This document shows, piece after piece, positions 18,492 through 27,051 of a DNA stretch of 64,000 bases (positions are counted from its first letter, which is position 1; each line of letters opens with the position of its first letter). The position numbers and the translations under genes were made by a program. This DNA comes from an uncultured Acetatifactor sp. (GTDB lineage Bacteria; Bacillota; Clostridia; Lachnospirales; Lachnospiraceae), in the NCBI GenBank assembly GCA_910587555.1, contig CAJULV010000006.1:36577-100576 (forward strand). The letters run 5' to 3'. The notes beneath the pieces were generated by a model. It made no database searches. It was not told the origin of the DNA and saw only the letters and a list, made by a program, of their open reading frames with translations.

Positions 18492-19208
18492 ATGATCAAA
18501 ATAGCAGTCTGTGATGACGACAAAACAGCGCTTGCAGCAACCCTTGAATTGTTGAAAGATTATAAAAAAGTTCCCCTGGAAGCCGATGCCTACCAAAGCG
18601 GGGATGCCCTTCTGGCAGCCGGAAAAAAATATGATCTCCTGCTTCTGGACATTGACATGGAGGGAACGGACGGGATTGAGACTGCCCGGCGTATCCGGGA
18701 GTCGGACCGGGATGTGAAGTTAATTTATATTACCAATTACAGTGACTATACCATCTTTGCCTTCGGCGTTCACGCCTTTGCCTATCTGCTGAAGCCGCTG
18801 AAGGCAGAGGAGCTGTTTGCGCAGCTGGACGAAGCCTGCGATTACGGCTTGGCCAGGCCGGAGCCGGAACTGGAATTCCAGGCGAAGGAGGGGATTGTGC
18901 GGATGGTGCCCTCGCGGATTTTGTGTTTTGAATATATGGAACGCCAGGTGCTGATGTATACTGCAGAGGGGAGTTGGCACCTGAAACGGCGGATAACGGA
19001 TCTGGCAGAGGAAATGGAGACATATGGGTTTGCCATGCCTCACAAAAGTTTTGTGGTGAACCTATATGCGGTACAGCGGATTCATGGATATGAAATAACG
19101 TTGACAGACGGGAGGCAGATACCGCTGTCCCAGAAGAAATCCGCGCAGTTCCGCAGGGCGCTGAATGAGTATTTGGCGGAGAGGGGGCAGAGGGCATGGA
19201 ACTGCTGA
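18492..19208 (+). CDS. LytTR-family response regulator (AgrA-like)
   Basis: A 238-residue regulator: receiver domain at 1-120 with acidic CDDD (7-10), phospho-acceptor Asp53 in LLLLDIDMEG and conserved KP near 106, then a LytTR DNA-binding domain from about 135 to the end. The C-terminus overlaps the cognate kinase gene by 13 bases, so the two are translationally coupled. It should activate genes from paired direct repeats, target unknown. A weak GCATC/GATGC hairpin separates it from the upstream operon. Confidence 0.92.
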   Translation: MIKIAVCDDDKTALAATLELLKDYKKVPLEADAYQSGDALLAAGKKYDLLLLDIDMEGTDGIETARRIRESDRDVKLIYITNYSDYTIFAFGVHAFAYLLKPLKAEELFAQLDEACDYGLARPEPELEFQAKEGIVRMVPSRILCFEYMERQVLMYTAEGSWHLKRRITDLAEEMETYGFAMPHKSFVVNLYAVQRIHGYEITLTDGRQIPLSQKKSAQFRRALNEYLAERGQRAWNC

Positions 19209-20491
19209 TCTATCTGGCATTTCCCTGTGTGGGAAGTATATTTCTGTTGGGCGCCATGTTTTATGGGGCATACAGGATAGCGGGTCAGCCCGGAGCATCT
19301 CGCCGAAGCCTGGCGGGGGTGGGCCTGTATATTTTGGTTAACGTGGCGTTTTCCTTGTTGGGGAATACCTGGGTGAACCTGGTTTTTATGCTGCTGTTTC
19401 CCCTGGCTGCGTGGAAGGCTTTCGGCACATCCAAAATCCATTTTATTCATTTTATAATCCTGTCCGTGGCGGTCTGGCTTACGGATGTGGTGCTGGTATT
19501 AGGGGTTCAGGTATTGATGCTGTATGGTGTTCTGCGGCTGAATTCGCCGGCGCTGGAATATATCCTGATTGTGGCGGCCACCAGGATGGCAGAGTTCATG
19601 GTGATTCTGCTGGTGACCATGGCGGCGGGGAGAAAGGCAGGGCGGCACATTACGTTCAGGCAGGTGGCGCTCTCTGTTTTGCTGCCATTGTATTCTGTTT
19701 TCAATATGTTCTGCATGGTGTATCTGATGCAGATTTATATGACCCCGGAGATGGTTATGCTGTTCGGTGTGAATCTGCTGCTGCTCATCGGTGTGAATAT
19801 TTATTTCTGCGTACTGGTGGACGTGATGAGCGAGAACCACAGGCTGGAGAACGAACGGAATCTGTACCGGACACAGGCTCAGATGCAGCACCAGTATTAT
19901 CAGCGGGAGGAGGAGAAGTACGAGTTCTCCCGAAAGATGATTCATGATATCCGGAACCATATCCTGGCCATGGAAGGCCTATATAAGGAAGAAAATGCAA
20001 GGGAGGCGGCAGCATATGCGGGGGACATTCACAGGATGCTGAACCAGTTTCAGCAGAAATACTACACTTCGGAAAAGCTGCTGAATATCATTTTGAATGA
20101 TAAGGCGAATACAATGAGACGGCTGGGCATACAGGAGGATATCCGTGTAGGGGAGATTTCGCTGGATTTTATGAAGGAGACAGATGTGACTGCGCTTTTT
20201 GCCAATCTGCTGGACAATGCTGTGGCTGCCGCCGGGGAGAGCAGAGAAGGCTTTGTGAGGGTGCGGGTGAACCAGGTACGCCAATTTCTCTCTGTTACTG
20301 TGGAAAACAGCTGTGACCGGGAGCCGGAGAAGGAGACAGTAATTGGGGGGACATTTCGCTCCCGGCGTCCGGGGCATGAGGGCATGGGGCTGAAGATTGT
20401 GCAGCGCACGGTGGAGCAGTATGGGGGCGATGTACAGTACTGCTGGGAAAACGGTGTATTTACTGTGCATGTGATGCTGATCGGTTTGTAA
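19196..20491 (+). CDS. GHKL-type sensor histidine kinase (AgrC-like)
   Basis: A 431-residue membrane kinase. About six hydrophobic segments fill the first 200 residues. A coiled-coil linker leads to the phospho-acceptor site MIHDIRNHIL with His250. A GHKL ATPase domain follows with LLDNAVAAAGES (N box) and GMGLKIVQRTVEQYGG (G box). It pairs with the upstream LytTR regulator, which it overlaps. No AgrB or AgrD peptide gene is next to it, so its ligand is unknown. Confidence 0.92.
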   Translation: MELLIYLAFPCVGSIFLLGAMFYGAYRIAGQPGASRRSLAGVGLYILVNVAFSLLGNTWVNLVFMLLFPLAAWKAFGTSKIHFIHFIILSVAVWLTDVVLVLGVQVLMLYGVLRLNSPALEYILIVAATRMAEFMVILLVTMAAGRKAGRHITFRQVALSVLLPLYSVFNMFCMVYLMQIYMTPEMVMLFGVNLLLLIGVNIYFCVLVDVMSENHRLENERNLYRTQAQMQHQYYQREEEKYEFSRKMIHDIRNHILAMEGLYKEENAREAAAYAGDIHRMLNQFQQKYYTSEKLLNIILNDKANTMRRLGIQEDIRVGEISLDFMKETDVTALFANLLDNAVAAAGESREGFVRVRVNQVRQFLSVTVENSCDREPEKETVIGGTFRSRRPGHEGMGLKIVQRTVEQYGGDVQYCWENGVFTVHVMLIGL

Positions 20492-20492
20492 G

Positions 20493-20530
20493 GAACAGTT
20501 CAGACGGCCCCTGCCGCGAAGGCAGTCATT
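20493..20530. repeat. Dispersed repeat family 1, half copy
   Basis: GAACAGTTCAGACGGCCCCT and the following CGCGAAGGCAG align with one end of the complete element at 60510-60666. It lies directly after the kinase stop codon. The other ~235 bases before the chemoreceptor gene show no gene. Confidence 0.55.
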
Positions 20531-20766
20531 GCTGTTTAGCCACGGACACATTTTAGTGTAATTCTGCGGGAATTTTCTTGAAAACATATGTTCGAAATGG
20601 GTGAAATGCCGATTCTTGCAATATAGTGTTGCAGTTTTCCGTTTTATTGTGTAGACTTAAGATATCACTTTAAATCAGTTTTTCCTGCAGACTCTGCAAA
20701 GAGCCGGCTACCGGGGGAGCAGGGCAGCGGGAGGGACCTTATATGATGCACTGAGAGGAGCATACT

Positions 20767-22449
20767 ATGAAACGAGCAATGAAGCAGTCCACCTTGATGT
20801 TGATCCTGAATGGAATTTCCATTCTGGCGCTGCTGTTCCTGGTGTTTTCCCTGCTTTCCTACAGCCGGATTACCAACCAGTTAAACAGGGCAAACGAAGA
20901 ACGGTTCGAGCTTACCTATAATGCGAACCGCTTCATGAATGGATCAGCCTATCTGACCAATGAGGTCAGGGCCTATGCGGCCACGGGCATGCAGGAGCAT
21001 TATGAAAACTATTGGAGAGAAGTCAATGAACTGAAGAACAGAGATAAAGGAGTGGAGGCTCTTCAGGAAATCGGCATTACCGCGCAGGAGCAGGATATGA
21101 TTGATCAGATGTCGGCTCTTTCCAATGAACTGGTGCCCCTGGAAGATGAAGCCATGAAGGAGGTACAGGCGGGAGAGCGGGAAAAGGCCATTGAATATGT
21201 GTACGGAACGGAGTACGGCACATCCATAGCGAAGATCAATGAAATCAAGGAAGCATTTCTGGATGCGCTGGACAGCAGATCCCTGGAACAGATTCGGGAT
21301 TTGGAGAAGCAGGCGGATTATATCAAGGTGACAATGATTATCGCATTTGTTATGGTAGGTGTTGTCACCATATTGAACATAGTGGTGACCAGGATTCAGA
21401 TTATGGGTCCTGTGATAGCGGTGAAAAATCAGATGGGGGAGATCGCCAGAGGAAATCTTTCCGCAGAATTCGCCCTGGAGTCCAATACTTCAGAAATCGG
21501 AATGCTGGTGGAGTCCATCCATGAGACCAGGCGGGAACTGAAGAAATATATTCAGGAAATCAATTACATATTGGCCGAGATGGCGCAGGGAAATATGAAT
21601 CTCAATGTGGGGAACGATTATTTAGGGGAGTTTGCACCGATTCAGGCAGCTATGGGCCAGATTCTGGATGCCCTCAACGGTGCCCTTTTCCGGATTAACC
21701 TCACGGCGGAGCAGGTATCCGAGGAATCGGAACAGATGGCAGCAGATGCCCAGACACTTTCCAGCGGCAGTGTGGAGCAGGCAGCGGCGGTCCAGGAATT
21801 GTCCGCAAGCGTTCAGGATATTTCCAGGCAGGTTGACCAGACCTCGGAGGATGCGGGGAATGCAAAGAAGGCTTCAGAGGAAGCTGCCATGCAGCTGCAG
21901 ATCTGTGACCAGAAGATGGAAGCCCTTACGGCAGCCATGGAGGATATCTCGAAATCTTCCCAGCAGATCGGCGGAATCATCAAGACAATGGAGGATATTG
22001 CCTTCCAGACCAAGATTCTGGCACTGAACGCATCGGTGGAGGCAGCCCGGGCCGGCGAGGCGGGAAAGAGTTTTTCCGTTGTGGCGGATGAAGTGCAGAA
22101 CCTGGCGAACAAGAGCGCCGTATCCGCCCATAATATTACACAGCTGATTGAAAATTCCATCCGCCTGGTAGCGTATGGGACAACCCTGTCTGCCGATACA
22201 ACAGAGGCACTTGCACAGGTGATTTCCAGTGCCGAAAAATCCACTGCAATCGTGGAGCGGATAGCCGGGTCGGCGGAAGGGCAGGCCGTATCGCTGAAAC
22301 AGTTGACACTGGGGATGGAGCAGATTTCGGAGGTAGTCCAGACCAACGCGGCAACAGCGGAAAAATCCGCAGCCTCCGCAAAAGAATTGAACGATCAGGC
22401 GGAAGAACTGAAGATCTCTGTCCAAAGGTTCCGGCTGCGGGACAGATAA
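20767..22449 (+). CDS. Methyl-accepting chemotaxis protein
   Basis: A 560-residue receptor. An N-terminal membrane helix (about 9-32), an extracellular helical bundle (about 35-185), a second membrane helix (about 187-212), a HAMP region, then the cytoplasmic signalling domain. The highly conserved hairpin tip reads EDIAFQTKILALNASVEAAR and is followed by GKSFSVVADEVQNLANKS. No che or flagellar genes are nearby, so it must signal to distant ones. A strong terminator follows. Ligand unknown. Confidence 0.93.
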   Translation: MKRAMKQSTLMLILNGISILALLFLVFSLLSYSRITNQLNRANEERFELTYNANRFMNGSAYLTNEVRAYAATGMQEHYENYWREVNELKNRDKGVEALQEIGITAQEQDMIDQMSALSNELVPLEDEAMKEVQAGEREKAIEYVYGTEYGTSIAKINEIKEAFLDALDSRSLEQIRDLEKQADYIKVTMIIAFVMVGVVTILNIVVTRIQIMGPVIAVKNQMGEIARGNLSAEFALESNTSEIGMLVESIHETRRELKKYIQEINYILAEMAQGNMNLNVGNDYLGEFAPIQAAMGQILDALNGALFRINLTAEQVSEESEQMAADAQTLSSGSVEQAAAVQELSASVQDISRQVDQTSEDAGNAKKASEEAAMQLQICDQKMEALTAAMEDISKSSQQIGGIIKTMEDIAFQTKILALNASVEAARAGEAGKSFSVVADEVQNLANKSAVSAHNITQLIENSIRLVAYGTTLSADTTEALAQVISSAEKSTAIVERIAGSAEGQAVSLKQLTLGMEQISEVVQTNAATAEKSAASAKELNDQAEELKISVQRFRLRDR

Positions 22450-22497
22450 TCCGGTGCGGTGCCCTCTGATGAGAGGAGAATTGCGGCGTATAAACTT

Positions 22498-22538
22498 CCG
22501 GGCAGGCAGCAAATGTCAGCTGCCTGCCCGGGATTTTT
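22498..22538 (+). terminator. Rho-independent terminator after the chemoreceptor gene
   Basis: A perfect 13-bp stem (CCGGGCAGGCAGC at 22498-22510, GCTGCCTGCCCGG at 22519-22531) with an 8-base loop, followed by ATTTTTAT. Confidence 0.9.
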
Positions 22539-22668
22539 ATGCGCAGGCCCGTGTAGTGGAGTTTTGCCGCTGAAGCGGCAAGTAGGGATAAACTCTCCCC
22601 TACTTGATTCCCGCGGGCAATGAGCCAAGCGGATGCCGCGAGGGTCACATACCTCGCTGCTTGCAGCG
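22533..22668. repeat. Structured intergenic repeat, family 3
   Basis: Begins with TTTTTATGCGCAGGCCCGTG, which recurs at 31515. Several short hairpins follow: GCCGCTGAAGCGGC, CAAGTAGGG/CCCTACTTG, and CCCCG/CGGGG near 22683-22704, running into the convergent GGDEF gene. It may serve as a bidirectional transcript end. Confidence 0.5.
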
Positions 22669-23928
22669 CTACAAACTTGATGCCCCGTTGCTTGCAGCGG
22701 GGTTGTTGACTATTCGGTCGTCCTTATACATCACGTCTGCGAGCGGAATCTTGTACTTTTGTTTATACTGGTACATCTTTGTGTCTGTATTGCTGATATG
22801 TTCCGTTAATGGGACAAGGGAATGGGCAGGGACAAGGGTGGTGGCGTAGCTGAAGCATTTGGGATGGCCGCTGCTTTTGTCCGCCAGCATCTCCTGCCGC
22901 AGCTTTTCCAGTTTGGCATCCTGTTCTTCCGGAGCCAGGCCGGTCTGGAGCAGAAAAAATTCGTCACCGCCTACCCGGCACACTTCGCCGCCGACATTCT
23001 GCAGGGCGTCCGATACTTCAATCAGATAGCTGTCGCCCTGTTCATGCCCAAAGGTATCGTTGCAGTATTTCAGGTAATCCACATCTATGAAGGAGAGAAG
23101 GAAGGCGGTTCCCTCCTGCAGCCATTGCTCCATCTTTTCGGTGGCATAACGCCGGTTATTTAAGTTGGTCAGGGGATCCACATAGGCAAAGCGGTAAATC
23201 AGGTTCTGCCGCCGCTGCCTGTCCGTTTCATCCGTTACAATGTGGACGATTGCCTGCTTTTTGGTATCCTGGGAATTCCCAGCGTCCGTATGAAACCAGG
23301 GGATGAGAAAGGATTCCACCTGATAAAACATATCGATGCCGTCAGAATCCGTCAGAGCCATATTCCATCTCAGGGAGTCCGGATTGCGCTCAGAGGATTC
23401 CCGGGCTTCCGCTGCCCGCATGTCCGGCTGTTCAGAGGATTCCGGATTTTGGTTTTCCCTGTGCTGGTCAAGCTGCTGCTGGATTTCCGGCTGTTTACCG
23501 AGGAGCTCCCGGGTTAACTGGGAGGCAGTCTGGGCATGTGCGTTCCGGAAATAGCGAGCGGGCTGGTTCGTGTGTACCACCTGGCCGGTATCGGCGGAAT
23601 ATACGAAAATCATATTATGCGTGTAGTCGGTCAGGGCATTCACCAGGTTCAGGTTGCTGCGCAGCTCCTGGTTGCTCTGTTCCAAGGCCCAGCTGATTTC
23701 ATCCATGGCCTGGATATTATCCATCAGAACCTGATTCTCCATTTCCACGGCTTCCGTCTGCTGCTGCAGAGAAATCGTCAGATCACGAATCCTGTCAGCC
23801 AGAAGAACCACCTTTTCTCCCAGGTCCCGGAAATCAGGTGATAAATTCTCAGGAGAGAAAGCAACCGTTTGGGCCTGGCCGAGAATTCCCTGTATATAGT
23901 CTGCTAAAAGCTTTAGTGAACGTTCCAT
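22669..23928 (-). CDS. GGDEF-domain diguanylate cyclase
   Basis: A 419-residue protein starting at the ATG at 23928, preceded by GGGAGGGGAGG; the frame extends nine codons further. A coiled coil (about 45-100) and a PAS-like region (about 100-235) precede the GGDEF domain, which has DPLTNLNNRRY, FIDVDYLKYCNDTFGH and an intact RVGGDEF (active site 320-324). It should make cyclic di-GMP in the cytoplasm, possibly in response to a ligand of the PAS-like region. No EAL domain is present. It is convergent with the chemoreceptor gene. Confidence 0.9.
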   Translation of the reverse strand: MERSLKLLADYIQGILGQAQTVAFSPENLSPDFRDLGEKVVLLADRIRDLTISLQQQTEAVEMENQVLMDNIQAMDEISWALEQSNQELRSNLNLVNALTDYTHNMIFVYSADTGQVVHTNQPARYFRNAHAQTASQLTRELLGKQPEIQQQLDQHRENQNPESSEQPDMRAAEARESSERNPDSLRWNMALTDSDGIDMFYQVESFLIPWFHTDAGNSQDTKKQAIVHIVTDETDRQRRQNLIYRFAYVDPLTNLNNRRYATEKMEQWLQEGTAFLLSFIDVDYLKYCNDTFGHEQGDSYLIEVSDALQNVGGEVCRVGGDEFFLLQTGLAPEEQDAKLEKLRQEMLADKSSGHPKCFSYATTLVPAHSLVPLTEHISNTDTKMYQYKQKYKIPLADVMYKDDRIVNNPAASNGASSL

Positions 23929-24417
23929 GTAACCTCCCCTCCCGGTTCCGGACAAGCCGGCTTTTTCCCCCGATGCGCATTGGATTCTCTCCGCTCATTA
24001 TAACGCGTATTCGGAAGAAAAACAATTCATTTTCATATTCTTCCGAAAAAGTGCCGAAAAACCCGTCGATTTTGACAAGGTATTTATCCGCCTGAAAGGC
24101 TTTGACGGCAGCGCAAATTGATGCATGGGATGCCTGGCCCTGTCTTTCAGGAGTGATACGCGGTATCTTAGGCAAAGTATATTGCTTTTTCCGGACAGCG
24201 GTTTTAAAATGAAGGCAATACATGTATTGGGAAGTTTGAACCCTCAGCGTTCCGCATTTTCGGAGCGTGCCTGAAAATTGCTTTCCGTCAGATGTGCGTC
24301 TTGGTTTGCGGCGGATGAAATCATCATACAGATGGCGGGAATGCATTATCAATTATGTTCCGTTATGAAATATACGGTACCGCGCGGGAAGGAAGCGAGG
24401 GGGCGAGGAGGTGGAAG
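23929..24417. other. Divergent intergenic region, no gene seen
   Basis: About 490 bases between the divergent GGDEF and YhfC-like genes. Reverse-strand frames here lack ribosome sites and coding character. No riboswitch motif was recognised. Both promoters should lie here. Confidence 0.4.
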
Positions 24418-25134
24418 ATGCTGGTACTTAGCCTGGCGGTTGGAATTGCGATATGTTATTTGATCCCGGTTGCGGGACTGGTTCTTCTGTGGAGGAAGGT
24501 AAAAGGAGCGGGAAAGGCGTTCTTGATCGGGGCGTTGGCATTTACGGTCAGCCAGCCGCTCATCAGGATTCCCATTCTTCAGCTGGTACTCCCGGGTTTT
24601 GGCTGGTATGCCGTCCTGCAGCTGCTGCCCTGGGAATACGGGCTGTTTCTGGGATTTACAGCAGGGCTGTTTGAGGAAAGCGCCAGATGGGCCGCTATGA
24701 GCTTCCTGCTGAAGAGGCAGCGGGATATGGAACATGGCCTTGCCTTTGGCCTGGGACACGGCGGGGTGGAGGCAATGCTTCTGATAGGCCCGAACATGAT
24801 TGCCGGCCTGATGATGGTGCTGGCGGGACAGGGGGCGCTGTTTCCGGCAGATGCAGGCAGCGTGTTGACGGCAGGGGCGGAGCGGATTTTTGCAATGATG
24901 TTCCATGTGGGGGCTTCACTGCTTTTGATGTATGGCGTAAAGACGGGAAAGGCACTTCGGTATTGGGCAGCGGCGGTGGCGCTCCATACGGTATTGGATG
25001 CGGCGGTGGTGATTCTGCCGTCGGTGTTTGGAGTGGGCGTCCTGGGGATTGAGGTTTATGCCGCGGCGCTGGGAGGCATGACACTGCTTTTCGGGATCTA
25101 TGTATGGCGCGGGAAAAGATGCTTGGTATTATGA
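24418..25134 (+). CDS. YhfC-like intramembrane glutamic-type protease
   Basis: A 238-residue membrane protein. I chose the ATG at 24418 because GGAGG lies 6 bases upstream. About seven hydrophobic segments. The motifs FEESARW, FGLGHGGVEA, MFHVGASLL and ALHTVLDA match the YhfC (DUF2324) family, which is related to PrsW/CAAX-type proteases and places glutamate and histidine residues in the membrane active site. Substrate unknown. A lipoprotein gene follows 52 bases downstream and may be co-transcribed. Confidence 0.85.
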   Translation: MLVLSLAVGIAICYLIPVAGLVLLWRKVKGAGKAFLIGALAFTVSQPLIRIPILQLVLPGFGWYAVLQLLPWEYGLFLGFTAGLFEESARWAAMSFLLKRQRDMEHGLAFGLGHGGVEAMLLIGPNMIAGLMMVLAGQGALFPADAGSVLTAGAERIFAMMFHVGASLLLMYGVKTGKALRYWAAAVALHTVLDAAVVILPSVFGVGVLGIEVYAAALGGMTLLFGIYVWRGKRCLVL

Positions 25135-25186
25135 AAATAAAAATGCGTAAAACAGTTTAAAAATTAGAGAAAGGAAGGACATCGAT

Positions 25187-25621
25187 ATGAAAACAAGGAA
25201 AAACGTCGGATTGAAAAAATACATCTGCATTTTACTGCTGGCTGTCATGGCGCTCGTCTGCCTGTCCGGCTGCAGCAGCACAAAGCTTTCGGAGGACTTT
25301 GACGAGGGCAAGGTGAAGGAAGCGGCACAGAAAGCCGTTGACTGTCTGATTGCAGGGCAATACGAGGACTGTGTGGCCATGATGGGACAGGAGATGCAGG
25401 CGGCCTTGACGGCGGAGGCTCTGGGGGAAAATGTGGAGTCCGTGAAAGAGAAGACGGGAGAGTTTCGGGAATACAAAAGCACCGCGGTGATCGGACAGAA
25501 GGACTCGGAAGGCGCCGACTGTGCGGTGGCTGTGGTGGTGGCTGCCTTTGAAAAGGGAAATTTGACATATAATATAAGCTTTAACACAGAGATGGAAATT
25601 ATCGGACTGTGGATGAAGTAA
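25187..25621 (+). CDS. DUF3887-like lipoprotein
   Basis: A 144-residue secreted lipoprotein. The signal peptide (KKYICILLLAVMALVCLSGC) ends in a lipobox with Cys29. The mature part resembles small DUF3887 domains: an N-terminal helix pair with AAQKAVDCLIAGQYEDCVAMM, then a beta-rich end finishing FNTEMEIIGLW. Such proteins are thought to have a NTF2/cystatin-like fold; function unknown. It is followed immediately by a family-1 hairpin. Confidence 0.8.
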   Translation: MKTRKNVGLKKYICILLLAVMALVCLSGCSSTKLSEDFDEGKVKEAAQKAVDCLIAGQYEDCVAMMGQEMQAALTAEALGENVESVKEKTGEFREYKSTAVIGQKDSEGADCAVAVVVAAFEKGNLTYNISFNTEMEIIGLWMK

Positions 25622-25624
25622 CTT

Positions 25625-25656
25625 GTCACAGTTCAGGCAGGGCGCTGAACTGTGAC
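25625..25656. repeat. Dispersed hairpin repeat family 1 with a compensatory base-pair change
   Basis: GTCACAGTTCAG (25625-25636) pairs perfectly with CTGAACTGTGAC (25645-25656). Compared with the other copies (GTAACAG/CTGTTAC), an A-T pair has become C-G on both sides, keeping the stem. It follows the lipoprotein stop by 3 bases. Confidence 0.8.
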
Positions 25657-25871
25657 GGTAACTTAGACTGTGTTTGAAAACGGGATAAGTGCGTTCAATC
25701 TGTGCTTGAGATGTGTGGCAAAGAAATTTCCAAATGATTCAAGGAGAAATTGATAGCTTTTCCGGGCGGATAATGTTTTAATATTGATACAGGCCTGAAA
25801 CGGAAAGAAGCAACGATGTCTCCGGCGGCAGCAACGGGCGGCTGCGGAGGATGTAGAATCAGGAGGAAAGT

Positions 25872-26861
25872 ATGGAACAGAAGAAATTTGAATTTAATAT
25901 GGCTCAAATCGGCAGAAGGATTTCGGGGCTTCGCAAGGATCAGAATATGACACAGATGGAGCTGGCGGATAAGCTGGGAATCAGTTTCCAGGCTGTCTCC
26001 AACTGGGAGCGCGGCAATACCATGCCCGATATCGGCAAGCTGCCGGAACTGGCGGAGATTTTCCGGGTGACGATAGACGAATTGCTGGGCGAAACTTCCG
26101 GTCTGGTGAACAGCGCGGCTCAGGGGGACATGGAACGATATATAGAAGAAAACCCGGTCACGGTGGAGGAATTTGCCCAGGCGGCTCCGCTGCTTCCTCC
26201 GATCCAGGCAGAAGCGGGATTCGAAAAGCTGACAGCGCGGAACCCGCGGATCAGGTTAAGGGATGTAGAGGGCATTCTGCCCTATATCGGCAGGGATGTG
26301 GTGGACGAACTGGCATTGAAATATGCGGATTCTTCGGATTGGAAGGATTTGGATGTAATTGCGCCCTTTGTCAGCGGGCATGTGCTGGGGCAGATTGCGG
26401 ATAAACTGGCGGCAGAGGGGAAGAACATTGAGGATATCGCACCTTACCTGGACAGCGAGCATATTGACCATGCGGCACTTGTATATGAGGCGGCATCACA
26501 GTGGGGGTATCTGGAGGACATTGCGCCCTTTATAAGCAGAACGATGCTGGAGCAGATTGCAGGCAGGCTGGCGGAAGCGGGGAAATATGGATCTCTGGAG
26601 GACTTCCTGCCCTTCCTTGGCGCCGAGACGGTGGCTGCACTGGCGCGGAAAGCTTATGAGGACCATGGAACAGGCGGAGCGGAGGCGTTTATGCCGTTCC
26701 TGCCGGACGCTGTGAAACAGGAAATAGCGCGGAAGGAATATGACAGGAACGGTCTGGGAGGCCTGGAAGAGATTGCGTGCTTCCTGAACAGGGATTATCT
26801 GAACGGATTGGTGAAAGAGGCACTGGATAAGGGCGGATTCAAGACGCCTGGTTTGTTGTAG
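25872..26861 (+). CDS. XRE-family regulator with helical repeats
   Basis: A 329-residue protein. A Cro/C1 helix-turn-helix lies at about 10-70 (NMTQMELADKLGISFQAVSN). From about residue 145 there are at least five ~29-residue repeats built around phrases such as DLDVIAPFVSG, NIEDIAPYLDS, YLEDIAPFISR and SLEDFLPFLGA, each followed by an alanine-rich helix. The repeats look like an interaction or ligand-sensing domain. It is followed by an AraC-type gene with an equally unusual tail. Targets unknown. Confidence 0.85.
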   Translation: MEQKKFEFNMAQIGRRISGLRKDQNMTQMELADKLGISFQAVSNWERGNTMPDIGKLPELAEIFRVTIDELLGETSGLVNSAAQGDMERYIEENPVTVEEFAQAAPLLPPIQAEAGFEKLTARNPRIRLRDVEGILPYIGRDVVDELALKYADSSDWKDLDVIAPFVSGHVLGQIADKLAAEGKNIEDIAPYLDSEHIDHAALVYEAASQWGYLEDIAPFISRTMLEQIAGRLAEAGKYGSLEDFLPFLGAETVAALARKAYEDHGTGGAEAFMPFLPDAVKQEIARKEYDRNGLGGLEEIACFLNRDYLNGLVKEALDKGGFKTPGLL

Positions 26862-26889
26862 GACATTGGGAACTGTGAGCCATGGCTCG

Positions 26890-26916
26890 GAGGGGCGGAA
26901 TTCCGCCCCTTTGATG
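26890..26916 (+). terminator. Possible terminator after the XRE gene
   Basis: A perfect 20-bp palindrome, AGGGGCGGAATTCCGCCCCT (26891-26910), followed by only a short T stretch. It could form a stable hairpin without a usual loop, so the terminator call is tentative. Confidence 0.45.
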
Positions 26917-27051
26917 CAATTGTAACAGTCGGCGGAAAGAAAGCCCAGATTATGGATATGCCGCATTTTTCGTCAAGAAAAAATCCTGTCTTTCCTGTAT
27001 GCTGTCTTTGTCGGGAAGAAAAATCATTTTCAAGACAGAGGAGGCCGAAAG

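Noticed and set aside
20570..20640. Sigma-28-type motility promoter before the chemoreceptor gene
   Set aside because: A GCCGATT is present, but no matching -35 TAAA at the right distance.
23849..24352. Reverse-strand 167-residue frame upstream of the GGDEF gene
   Set aside because: Composition is not protein-like, and it overlaps the GGDEF start in another frame.
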